Source: Gammaproteobacteria bacterium
Lineage (GTDB): Bacteria > Pseudomonadota > Gammaproteobacteria > Woeseiales > Woeseiaceae
NCBI GenBank assembly: GCA_002685275.1
Contig: NYWX01000051.1
Location: 1 to 12,895 of the forward strand
Direction of reading: 5' to 3'
Length of the DNA stretch: 12,895 nt
In this document: in pieces, positions 1 through 7,000 of the stretch
How positions within the stretch are numbered: the first letter of the stretch is position 1
Layout: each line of letters begins with the position of its first letter
Notes under the pieces: generated by a model
Told to the model about the DNA's origin: nothing
Database searches by the model: none
Seen by the model: the letters and a program-made list of their open reading frames with translations, nothing else
Translations under genes and position numbers: made by a program

Positions 1-1862
1 CCGTTAGAGGAAATGGTAAAATCATTCAAGAATTAGAAGCAGCTTTTAGTGGTGCGGGGTGGAATGTGATCAAGGTGATTTGGGGCTCAAAATGGGATCC
101 TCTTATCGCTAAAGATAAATCTGGAAAACTTCGTCAGTTAATGGGCGAAACTGTAGATGGTGAATATCAAAAAATAAAATCCATGGATGGCAAGTATGTT
201 CGTGATACCTTTTTTGGTAAGCACCCTGAAACCGCAGAATTGGTATCTAATATGTCGGATGATGAGATTTGGCATTTAAATCGTGGCGGCCATGATCACT
301 CAAAAGTTTATGCTGCTTATGATGCTGCAGTGAAACATAAAGGTGGCCCAACAATTATTCTAGCCAAAACAGTCAAAGGATTCGGTATGGGATCTGCAGG
401 CGAAGGTCAAAATACTGCTCATCAACAAAAAAAGCTTGACGTTAATGAGATTAAGAAATTTAGAGATCGATTTAATATTCCTGTTCCAGATAAAAATATT
501 GAAGATTTACCATACTACAAGCCAGCAGCTGATAGCCCAGAACTTGAGTATATGCTTGAGCGTCGAAATATGATGGGAGGATTCCTTCCTGCGCGAAGAG
601 CCAAATCAAAATCATTGTCCGTACCAACCTTAGATACCTTTAAGGCTCAGCTCGAGGGAACCGGCGATCGTGAAGCGTCAACAACAATGGCATTTATACG
701 TATTCTTACCACTTTGACACGCGATAAAGAAATTGGAAAGCACATTGTTCCGATAGTGCCTGATGAAGCTCGTACTTTTGGTATGGAAGGCATGTTTCGT
801 CAAATTGGTATTTATTCATCAAAGGGTCAGTTATATGAGCCGCAGGATTCTGGTGAGCTTATGTATTATCGAGAAGATAAAAAAGGCCAAATTCTTGAAG
901 AAGGAATTAATGAAGCTGGCTCATATTGTTCATGGGCAGCTGCTGGTACGTCCTACTCAAACCATAATGTTCCAATGATTCCATTTTATATTTATTATTC
1001 AATGTTTGGCTTTCAAAGGATTGGTGATTTCATGTGGGCCGGCGGGGATTTGCAGGCACGTGGTTTTTTAATGGGTGGTACAGCCGGTCGAACAACATTA
1101 GCTGGTGAAGGTCTCCAGCATCAAGATGGCCATAGTTTAGTTGCCTCATCAACAATCCCAAACTGTCGATCCTATGATCCAACTTATGCATATGAATTGG
1201 CGGTTATTATTCAAGACGGTATGAGGCGCATGTTTGCAGAGCAAGAAAATATTTTTTATTACATTACATGTATGAATGAAAATTATACTCACCCATCCAT
1301 GCCTGAGGGAGTTGAAGATGGGATTCTGCGTGGCATGTATCTTTTAAAATCCGGAAAGAAAGGGAAAATTCGAGCACAGTTAATGGGATCGGGTACAATT
1401 TTAAGAGAGGTTCTTGGCGCTGCGGATCTATTGATGGAAGATTTTAATATACCGACAGATATATGGTCAGTGACAAGTTTTAACGAATTACGGCGTAATG
1501 CTCTAGAAGTTGAACGTTGGAATCAATTACATCCTGCCGAACCCCAAAGGAAATGTTTTATCGAAGAAAGTTTTGCAGAAAGTTCAGGTCCATATATTGC
1601 CGCCACTGATTATATGAAAATCGTTGCAGATCAAATTCAACGCTGGATGCCAGGACGATTTATCTCATTAGGTACAGATGGTTATGGAAGAAGTGACGCA
1701 CGAAAACCTCTACGACAACATTTCGAAGTGGATAAACACTTCATTGCTGTTACCGCACTAAAGGCATTATCTGACGATGGTATTTTAAAGCAAGATGTTG
1801 TGGCTGAGGCGATTCAAAAATATGGTATTGATCCAGATCGCCCTGATCCTGTAACTTTATAA
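1..1862 (+). CDS. aceE: Pyruvate dehydrogenase E1 component, homodimeric type (5'-truncated by window edge)
   Basis: Thiamine-diphosphate E1 of the pyruvate dehydrogenase complex: it decarboxylates pyruvate and reductively acetylates the lipoyl groups of E2. The reading frame is open from base 3 (VRGNGKIIQELE) to the TAA at 1860-1862, giving 619 residues. The E. coli enzyme has about 887, so roughly the first 270, including much of the ThDP-binding part, lie outside the window. The GTG at 66 is internal, not the start. The visible part follows E. coli AceE closely: NRGGHD (about 270-290), DEARTFGMEG (about 763-792), PMIPFYIYYSMFGFQRIGD (about 970-1028), and GEGLQHQDGHS, whose histidines (codons 1119-1121 and 1131-1133) match the mobile active-site loop. 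E. coli has Glu where this protein has Gln between them. The C-terminus RSDARKPLRQHFEVD matches the family end. aceF follows after 18 bases, so one transcript is likely. No frameshift is seen. Confidence 0.97.
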   Translation, partial: VRGNGKIIQELEAAFSGAGWNVIKVIWGSKWDPLIAKDKSGKLRQLMGETVDGEYQKIKSMDGKYVRDTFFGKHPETAELVSNMSDDEIWHLNRGGHDHSKVYAAYDAAVKHKGGPTIILAKTVKGFGMGSAGEGQNTAHQQKKLDVNEIKKFRDRFNIPVPDKNIEDLPYYKPAADSPELEYMLERRNMMGGFLPARRAKSKSLSVPTLDTFKAQLEGTGDREASTTMAFIRILTTLTRDKEIGKHIVPIVPDEARTFGMEGMFRQIGIYSSKGQLYEPQDSGELMYYREDKKGQILEEGINEAGSYCSWAAAGTSYSNHNVPMIPFYIYYSMFGFQRIGDFMWAGGDLQARGFLMGGTAGRTTLAGEGLQHQDGHSLVASSTIPNCRSYDPTYAYELAVIIQDGMRRMFAEQENIFYYITCMNENYTHPSMPEGVEDGILRGMYLLKSGKKGKIRAQLMGSGTILREVLGAADLLMEDFNIPTDIWSVTSFNELRRNALEVERWNQLHPAEPQRKCFIEESFAESSGPYIAATDYMKIVADQIQRWMPGRFISLGTDGYGRSDARKPLRQHFEVDKHFIAVTALKALSDDGILKQDVVAEAIQKYGIDPDRPDPVTL

Positions 1863-1880
1863 TGACTCGGTGAAAAAAGT

Positions 1881-3509
1881 ATGGCAAATATAGTCGATAT
1901 TGTTATTCCTGATCTTGGTGACTTTGAGAGTATCGAAGTTATCGAGATGTTAGTCGACGAAGGAGATACTGTTGAATGTGAAGATGGATTGATAGTCGTT
2001 GAAACAGACAAGGCATCAATGGATATTCCTTCACCTGAAAACGGTATAGTAAATTCTTTAACAGTAAAAGTCGGAGATAACGTTTCAACAGGAGATGTAA
2101 TTGGCACACTTAAGATTGATACAAGTGAAAATCCATTAGCTGATGATGACTCAAATTCAAATAGCATATCTGCTTCAAAACCCAAAGAGCTTGAGGTAAA
2201 TGATAAGAATGAAGAGCAATCACTTGTTGTGCCTGATTTAGGCGACTTTGATGAAGTGGATGTAATAGAAGTTCATATTAAAGTTGGTGATAAAGTTGAA
2301 ATCGAAGATTCACTGGCCACACTAGAGACAGACAAAGCAACTATGGATATTCCAGCCACAGTAGCGGGGAAAATTAAATCTGTGTTAGTAAAAGTTGGTG
2401 ATAAGATCTCTCAAGGATTCGTTCTGGGTACTATTGATGCAGTTATATCAGCTAAGGTTGAGGTTTCAGGTAACAAAAAGGTCGCCTCAGAAGTTAACGA
2501 TGGACCTTCAAACATAACACCTTCCCAAAAGATTGATCCAACATCAGTCAAGGTTCCTCAACGTCAGACTCAGTCTTTACCAGCAATTGATGAATCTACT
2601 TTTAGTAAAGCACATGCAAGCCCGTCTGTACGAAAATTAGGTCGTGAGCTGGGTGTTAATTTAATTCAGGTGACTGGATCAGGTCCAAAAAATAGAATCC
2701 TTCATGATGATGTTAAGTCTTTTGTGAAAGCTATTTTGACAGGTCAGATTAATCATCTAGAAAGTGCTGGGTTACCAAAAATACCAAAGGTAGATTTTTC
2801 TAAATTTGGTGAAATTGAAGTTAAGCCGCTTACTCGTATTCAGAAAATATCAGGACCGCGTCTACAAGCGAGTTGGATTAATTTGCCGCATGTTACACAA
2901 CATGATTTGGCTGATATTACTGATTTAGAGAAAATAAGACAGAAGATGAAAGCTAAAACTAAAGATCAAGGCATTTCATTAACTCCACTTGCCTTTATCA
3001 TTAAGGCTTCTGTTTCAGCGCTTATGGAATTCCCGAAGGTAAATAGTTCTTTATCAGAGGATGGGGAGAGCCTAACCTTTAAAAACTATTTCCATCTTGG
3101 GTTTGCTGCAGATACTCCTCAAGGATTGGTAGTTCCAGTTATACGTGATGTAAATCAAAAAGATGTATATCAAATAGCTAAGGAATTAGGTGAATTATCA
3201 TCTTTGGCTAGAGAGGGAAAATTAAAAGCACCGCAATTGCAAGGTGCAAGTTTTACAGTTTCGAGCCTAGGCGGTATTGGCGGTACTGCTTTTACGCCAA
3301 TTGTAAATGCTCCGGAGGTTGCAATTCTGGGTGTCTCTAAGTCTTCAATACAACCGATTTGGAATGGATCAGAATTTGAACCGAGATTAATGTTGCCGTT
3401 ATCTTTTTCATATGATCATCGAGTAATCGATGGCGCCCAAGCGGTGAGATTTACAACTTATTTAGGCAAAGTGCTTGCCGATGTTGATGCTTTATTGAGA
3501 GTGAGTTAG
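1881..3509 (+). CDS. aceF: Dihydrolipoamide acetyltransferase, E2 of pyruvate dehydrogenase, two lipoyl domains
   Basis: Core of the PDH complex; it moves acetyl groups from lipoyl-lysine to CoA. The 542 residues show the classical E2 order. Lipoyl domain 1 is about residues 3-79, with the modified lysine expected at K44 in ETDKASMD. Lipoyl domain 2 is about 114-187, with K152 in ETDKATMD. A peripheral-subunit-binding domain is about 245-281 (ASPSVRKLGRELGV...GSGPKNRI), and the acyltransferase domain about 310-542 has the catalytic HRVIDG motif, H513 and D517. E. coli AceF has three lipoyl domains; here the third sits on E3. The linkers (about 80-113 and 188-243) are acidic, Ser/Asn/Gln-rich and lack the usual Ala-Pro runs. 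The ATG is preceded by GGTGA at 1869-1873, seven bases away. The stop lies two bases before the lpd start, so the genes are probably translationally coupled. PDH is preferred over 2-oxoglutarate dehydrogenase because of the adjacent aceE. Confidence 0.97.
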   Translation: MANIVDIVIPDLGDFESIEVIEMLVDEGDTVECEDGLIVVETDKASMDIPSPENGIVNSLTVKVGDNVSTGDVIGTLKIDTSENPLADDDSNSNSISASKPKELEVNDKNEEQSLVVPDLGDFDEVDVIEVHIKVGDKVEIEDSLATLETDKATMDIPATVAGKIKSVLVKVGDKISQGFVLGTIDAVISAKVEVSGNKKVASEVNDGPSNITPSQKIDPTSVKVPQRQTQSLPAIDESTFSKAHASPSVRKLGRELGVNLIQVTGSGPKNRILHDDVKSFVKAILTGQINHLESAGLPKIPKVDFSKFGEIEVKPLTRIQKISGPRLQASWINLPHVTQHDLADITDLEKIRQKMKAKTKDQGISLTPLAFIIKASVSALMEFPKVNSSLSEDGESLTFKNYFHLGFAADTPQGLVVPVIRDVNQKDVYQIAKELGELSSLAREGKLKAPQLQGASFTVSSLGGIGGTAFTPIVNAPEVAILGVSKSSIQPIWNGSEFEPRLMLPLSFSYDHRVIDGAQAVRFTTYLGKVLADVDALLRVS

Positions 3510-3511
3510 AA

Positions 3512-5248
3512 GTGACAGATACAACACAGTTACGAGTACCCGATCTGGGAGATTTTGAAGATGTTGAAATTATTGAGATATTAGCTGCCATTGGCGACAT
3601 CATTGCAGTCGATGATCCTTTAATCACAATTGAGACTGACAAGGCATCGATGGATATACCCGCTGAAATTGCTGGAAAAATTGTTGCATTAGATGTCGAA
3701 GTTGGCGGCAAAGTCTCTTCTGGCAGCATTATAGCTGAGGTTGAGCTCGCTGAAATATCTGAACAATGTGAGCAATCAGAGCAGAAAAAACCAGCAGCAA
3801 CGAAATCCAAAGAAACTCCAATAAATCAACCTATTGGTGATGCCACCCATTCTGCAAAATTACTCGTTATAGGATCAGGTCCAGGTGGTTACACTGCTGC
3901 ATTTAGAGCAGCTGATCTTGGTGTAGATGTGATAATGGTTGAGAAATGGCCAGTTATTGGAGGTGTTTGTTTGAACGTTGGATGCATTCCATCCAAGGCA
4001 TACCTTCATGCCGCTAAAGTGATTGACGATGCAGAGGCAATGGCAGACCACGGCGTTACTTTTGATAAACCAAAGATTAATAGCAAAAAACTTCGAGACT
4101 GGAAGAATGGAATCATTAGAAAGCTTACCGGCGGTCTGCAAACCATGGCAAAACAACGAAAAGTTAAAGTGGTTAATGGTTTAGCGAAGTTTGAATCTGC
4201 GAATCGTGTTGTTCTAGATACCGGTGAGACAATAGATTTTGAATATTGCATTATTGCAGCAGGATCAAAACCAACTATGTTGCCGGGTTTACCCGATGAT
4301 CCTAGGATAGTTGATTCAACAGGTGCGTTGGAGCTTACATCCATACCAAAGAAAATGCTTGTTGTTGGGGGTGGGATAATTGGTCTTGAAATGGCGTGTG
4401 TTTATGCTGCTCTAGGAGCTCGCGTAAGTGTTGTTGAGCTAGCTGATAATTTGATGCCTGGCACTGATCCAGATCTATTGCGTCCATTTATGAAAATTAT
4501 AAAAAAACGCTATGAGTCAATTATGGTTTCTACCAAAGTCACTGGGATTAATGCCACCAAATCAGGTATCGAAGTCAGCTTTGAGGGTAATAATGCACCG
4601 CAAACTGCTCTCTATGATCGAGTGCTTATTGCAATAGGCCGTAAAGCTAACGGTAATTTACTAGATGCTGATAAGGCTGGAGTTTCTGTTGATGAGTTCG
4701 GTATTATTAATGTTGACAAGCAAATGAGAACGAACATAAAGCATATTTTTGCTATTGGGGATCTAGCCGGCGGTCCAATGTTAGCCCATAAAGCATCTCA
4801 TGAAGCTAAAGTTGCTGCTGAAGTAATTGCAGGAGAAAAAAGTTATTTTGATGCGCGCGCTATACCTTCAGTAGCTTACACTGATCCTGAAATTGCTTGG
4901 GTTGGGCTTACTGAGCTTGAAGCTAAAGCTAAAAATATTGATTATGAAAAAGCGCAATTTCCATGGGCTGCCAGTGGTAGAGCCCTTGCTATAGACCGTC
5001 CAGAGGGTTTTACTAAACTTTTATTCGATAAAAAGACAAGTCGAATACTTGGCGGTGCTATTGTTGGGCAAAATGCTGGGGACCTTATATCTGAGATTGG
5101 GTTCGCGATTGAGATGGGCTCCGATGCATCTGATATTAGTTTAACAATTCATCCACACCCAACGCTTTCTGAAACAATTGCGTTTTCATCAGAAGCATAT
5201 GAGGGAACCCTCACTGATTTATACATACCAAAGAAAAAATCTTCCTGA
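3512..5248 (+). CDS. lpd: Dihydrolipoamide dehydrogenase (E3) with N-terminal lipoyl domain
   Basis: FAD flavoprotein that reoxidises dihydrolipoyl groups with NAD+. The 578 residues exceed a plain E3 (about 470) because of an N-terminal lipoyl domain (about 5-80, lysine K44 in ETDKASMD) and a linker (about 81-114). This architecture is known from the Neisseria p64k protein and other proteobacterial PDH-linked E3s. The E3 part starts near 115: FAD-binding GSGPGG (121-126), redox-active C153 and C158 in GGVCLNVGCIPSK, NAD-binding GGGIIG (286-291), the second FAD contact IGDLAGGPMLAHKA, and the dimer-interface HPHPTLSE with catalytic H549 and E554. All key residues are present. The start is a GTG two bases after the aceF stop; the lipoyl domain begins at once, so a later start is unlikely. 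The lipoyl domain resembles domain 1 of the neighbouring E2 even at DNA level around the lysine. Confidence 0.96.
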   Translation: MTDTTQLRVPDLGDFEDVEIIEILAAIGDIIAVDDPLITIETDKASMDIPAEIAGKIVALDVEVGGKVSSGSIIAEVELAEISEQCEQSEQKKPAATKSKETPINQPIGDATHSAKLLVIGSGPGGYTAAFRAADLGVDVIMVEKWPVIGGVCLNVGCIPSKAYLHAAKVIDDAEAMADHGVTFDKPKINSKKLRDWKNGIIRKLTGGLQTMAKQRKVKVVNGLAKFESANRVVLDTGETIDFEYCIIAAGSKPTMLPGLPDDPRIVDSTGALELTSIPKKMLVVGGGIIGLEMACVYAALGARVSVVELADNLMPGTDPDLLRPFMKIIKKRYESIMVSTKVTGINATKSGIEVSFEGNNAPQTALYDRVLIAIGRKANGNLLDADKAGVSVDEFGIINVDKQMRTNIKHIFAIGDLAGGPMLAHKASHEAKVAAEVIAGEKSYFDARAIPSVAYTDPEIAWVGLTELEAKAKNIDYEKAQFPWAASGRALAIDRPEGFTKLLFDKKTSRILGGAIVGQNAGDLISEIGFAIEMGSDASDISLTIHPHPTLSETIAFSSEAYEGTLTDLYIPKKKSS

Positions 5249-5258
5249 GTATTTTTTT

Positions 5259-5264
5259 AAAGGA
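5259..5264 (+). promoter_or_regulatory. Shine-Dalgarno site of the SGNH hydrolase gene
   Basis: AAAGGA lies six bases before the ATG at 5271 and just after the lpd stop. It fixes this start and indicates independent initiation on what is probably the PDH transcript. Confidence 0.7.
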
Positions 5265-5270
5265 TTTTAG

Positions 5271-5936
5271 ATGAGAGCTTCCTTATTTTTACTTATCTTT
5301 TTAATGAGCTTTAGTTCAAACCCTGAAATAAACGCTGAATTTCCTGACCCTGACCCAAAAAGATTCACTGAGGAAATAAAATATTTTGAAACTTTGGATA
5401 GTAAAAATAGTTTTCCAATCAATTCTTTTTTGTTTGTCGGCAGCTCAAGTATAAAGTATTGGAAAACTGCACAAGCTTTTCCCAGTAAACAGGTTATTAA
5501 TCGTGGTTTCGGAGGCTCTGACTTATCAGATGTAAATTATTTTTATCATAAGATTGTAAAGCCATATTCGGCTAAAAAAATATTCTTGTATGCTGGGGAT
5601 AATGATATTGCTCGTGGAAAAACAGTTGACCAGGTATTTAAAGATTATAAAGAATTTGTCATGAGAGTTCAGTTAGATTTCCCAGAAACAAAAATAGTAT
5701 TTATTGCTATCAAGCCTAGCAAAAAGAGATGGGATAAATGGCCCAGAATGAAAATAGTAAATAACATGATACGTGATTATTCTCAAAGTCAGAATAAACT
5801 TGAGTATGCAGATTTATCTACTTCATTAATAAATTCTGACGGTAATTTAAAGGATGTTTTTATTGAGGATGGCTTACATCTCAATCAATTTGGGTATTCT
5901 TTATGGCAAAAATCTTTAGACTCTTATCTCAATTAA
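5271..5936 (+). CDS. Secreted SGNH/GDSL-type esterase-lipase family protein
   Basis: Predicted exported hydrolase of 221 residues; substrate unknown (an ester or acetyl group is likely for this superfamily). An N-terminal signal peptide is visible: R2, a hydrophobic run at about 5-16, and a plausible cleavage after INA (residue 22). The SGNH blocks follow in order: block I FVGSSSIKYW (55-64, probable nucleophile S59, with Ser in place of the Asp of GDS), block II NRGFGGSD (77-84, conserved Gly), block III YAGDND (107-112, Asn111), and block V DGLHLN (200-205, D200 and H203 completing the triad). The GSSS form of block I is common in a subgroup of PF13472-like proteins. The gene starts 22 bases after lpd on the same strand, so it may be co-transcribed with the PDH genes, although no functional link is evident. 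The next gene converges on it. Periplasmic location is inferred from the signal peptide; there is no lipobox Cys. Confidence 0.85.
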   Translation: MRASLFLLIFLMSFSSNPEINAEFPDPDPKRFTEEIKYFETLDSKNSFPINSFLFVGSSSIKYWKTAQAFPSKQVINRGFGGSDLSDVNYFYHKIVKPYSAKKIFLYAGDNDIARGKTVDQVFKDYKEFVMRVQLDFPETKIVFIAIKPSKKRWDKWPRMKIVNNMIRDYSQSQNKLEYADLSTSLINSDGNLKDVFIEDGLHLNQFGYSLWQKSLDSYLN

Positions 5937-5955
5937 TCAGTAAAGATCGCTGTTA

Positions 5956-5991
5956 TTGATGTTGAAATAATAATTAAAAAATTAATATCAA
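5956..5991. terminator. Possible bidirectional terminator between convergent genes
   Basis: The 58-base gap between the SGNH gene and the converging DoxX gene holds an imperfect inverted repeat. TTGATGTT (5956-5963) pairs with AATATCAA (5984-5991) with one G-U pair, around an A/T-rich loop that itself contains TAATT/AATTA. It is AT-rich and lacks a GC-rich stem, so the call rests mainly on its position between two gene ends. Confidence 0.3.
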
Positions 5992-5994
5992 ATT

Positions 5995-6495
5995 TCATTT
6001 ATTTCTACTTCTAATCCGTAATGCATCAATGCTTAATTTTCCAGCACCGCTAAGCGCTAAAGGTATTAGCATTGAAATTAATAGAAGTGGTATTTTGAAG
6101 TTGCCAAAGCCCTCATCTCTAATTGAGTATCCCTTCCAAAGCTCTGATAAGTTATTCCAATCTGCCGGCCAATGAACGCCTGATATTGCGACAACAGAAA
6201 TTATTATAAGACCAGTTGCCCAGAAGCGAGTAAATAAGCCAAATAATAGACATAGACCACCTAAAATTTCGGTCCAAGTAACAAAAAACCAACTGATTTC
6301 AACTGAAATTAGGTTAAATGGAAATAAAAAATTGTCTTGATAGTTAGCAAACCAATTATTGCTATTAAATTTCATTAATCCAGATGTAACAAATTCATAT
6401 GAAATAAAAATCCTTATTGGTAGTAGCATAAGCCACTCTCTTAGAAGATCAACAAATGAAAAGAAATGACTTTTGAGTTTATTTAAAAGATTCAA
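5995..6495 (-). CDS. DoxX family integral membrane protein
   Basis: Small inner-membrane protein of 166 residues with four hydrophobic segments, at about 22-41, 63-88, 91-107 and 135-151. DoxX hallmarks are the first-helix ending SGLMKF (38-43), the acidic helix-2 segment TEILGGLCLLFGLFTR (75-90), and the C-terminal LSGAGKLSID (148-157), which corresponds to the usual GPGRFSLD-like end. Members are tied loosely to redox or sulfur metabolism and membrane stress; nothing here fixes the function. The start is TTG, supported by AAGGA at the right distance; the first in-frame ATG (M23) would remove the N-terminus of helix 1. It lies 73 bases downstream of the DUF1841 gene on the same strand, either the last gene of the metG operon or separately transcribed. 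A 13-base palindrome lies just upstream. Confidence 0.85.
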   Translation of the reverse strand: MNLLNKLKSHFFSFVDLLREWLMLLPIRIFISYEFVTSGLMKFNSNNWFANYQDNFLFPFNLISVEISWFFVTWTEILGGLCLLFGLFTRFWATGLIIISVVAISGVHWPADWNNLSELWKGYSIRDEGFGNFKIPLLLISMLIPLALSGAGKLSIDALRIRSRNK

Positions 6496-6501
6496 TTAAT
6501 T

Positions 6502-6506
6502 TCCTT
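6502..6506 (-). promoter_or_regulatory. Shine-Dalgarno site supporting the TTG start of the DoxX gene
   Basis: On the minus strand AAGGA is followed by six bases and then TTG at 6495-6493. This is the reason for choosing TTG over the ATG 22 codons further in. Confidence 0.65.
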
Positions 6507-6511
6507 TTCTA

Positions 6512-6524
6512 ATATTTGAAATAT
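6512..6524. promoter_or_regulatory. 13-base perfect palindrome upstream of the DoxX gene
   Basis: ATATTT-G-AAATAT is a perfect inverted repeat with a one-base centre, directly upstream of the DoxX ribosome binding site. It could be an operator half-site pair, but pure A/T arms in an AT-rich background may arise by chance. Confidence 0.2.
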
Positions 6525-6568
6525 CTGTTTATTTAGTTATCTCAAAGCAAATATAAATTTGATTATTA

Positions 6569-7000
6569 TTATTTATCATCAATTAGCTTTCTAAGTCGTT
6601 CAATATATCTTGCCTCATCTGGAGCTATACCTTGATTTTGTGCTTCCCATAAAGTTTCAGCTAAGCAGTCAATCATTTGATGTTCAGCTATATGCACATC
6701 ACAAATTTTGTTAACTAATGACGAATATATTTTCTTTATGCCAGGTGGCCGATTAGTAGCCACTTGTTCACGTATCCCCAAGTGAAGAGCCATATGTAAA
6801 TAGGGATTGGTTTGCCCACCATCTGGAACGTAATCTTTATCAAGTTCTTCGTGAGTAATTTCTTTTTGATATTCAGGGTGCCACGCAATAATGTCGGTAA
6901 TTTGTGTTTCAAGTGGTGTTAGTGGCTGATTGTCACAACGCTTTTTCCATGCATGAGCATACATTTTTCTAAGTTCTGTTCTATTTTGACTGAATATCAT
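6569..7000 (-). CDS. DUF1841 family protein
   Basis: Soluble protein of 143 residues matching the DUF1841 family of beta- and gammaproteobacteria; molecular function unknown. Family-typical pieces are the N-terminal FSQNRTELRKMYAHAWKK, PLTPLE (26-31), the HPEY motif (41-44), the His-rich core NPYLHMALHLGIREQ (65-79), RPPGI (84-88) and a C-terminal helix with HxxxEHxMxxCLxExLWEAQ spacing. The several conserved His/Glu positions might bind a metal or ligand, which is only a suggestion. No signal peptide or membrane segment is seen. Its ATG (7000-6998) overlaps the metG stop as ATGA, so it is translationally coupled to metG, and no strong Shine-Dalgarno is visible in front of it. Length is normal for the family. 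Confidence 0.88.
   Translation of the reverse strand: MIFSQNRTELRKMYAHAWKKRCDNQPLTPLETQITDIIAWHPEYQKEITHEELDKDYVPDGGQTNPYLHMALHLGIREQVATNRPPGIKKIYSSLVNKICDVHIAEHQMIDCLAETLWEAQNQGIAPDEARYIERLRKLIDDK

Noticed and set aside
66..68. GTG at 66 as the start of the E1 gene
   Set aside because: The frame is open back to base 3 and the upstream residues (VRGNGKIIQELE) match AceE, so the GTG is internal and the gene is cut by the window edge.
1814..2185. Minus-strand frames opposite the lipoyl domain regions (also 3451-3810, 3875-4344)
   Set aside because: They are Ser/Thr/Ile-rich shadows of the conserved plus-strand lipoyl and E3 codons; the resemblance between them comes from the repeated lipoyl domains.
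6548..6561. CAAAT-ATAA-ATTTG as a terminator after the DUF1841 gene
   Set aside because: Only five A/T-rich pairs and no T-tract in the minus-strand direction.
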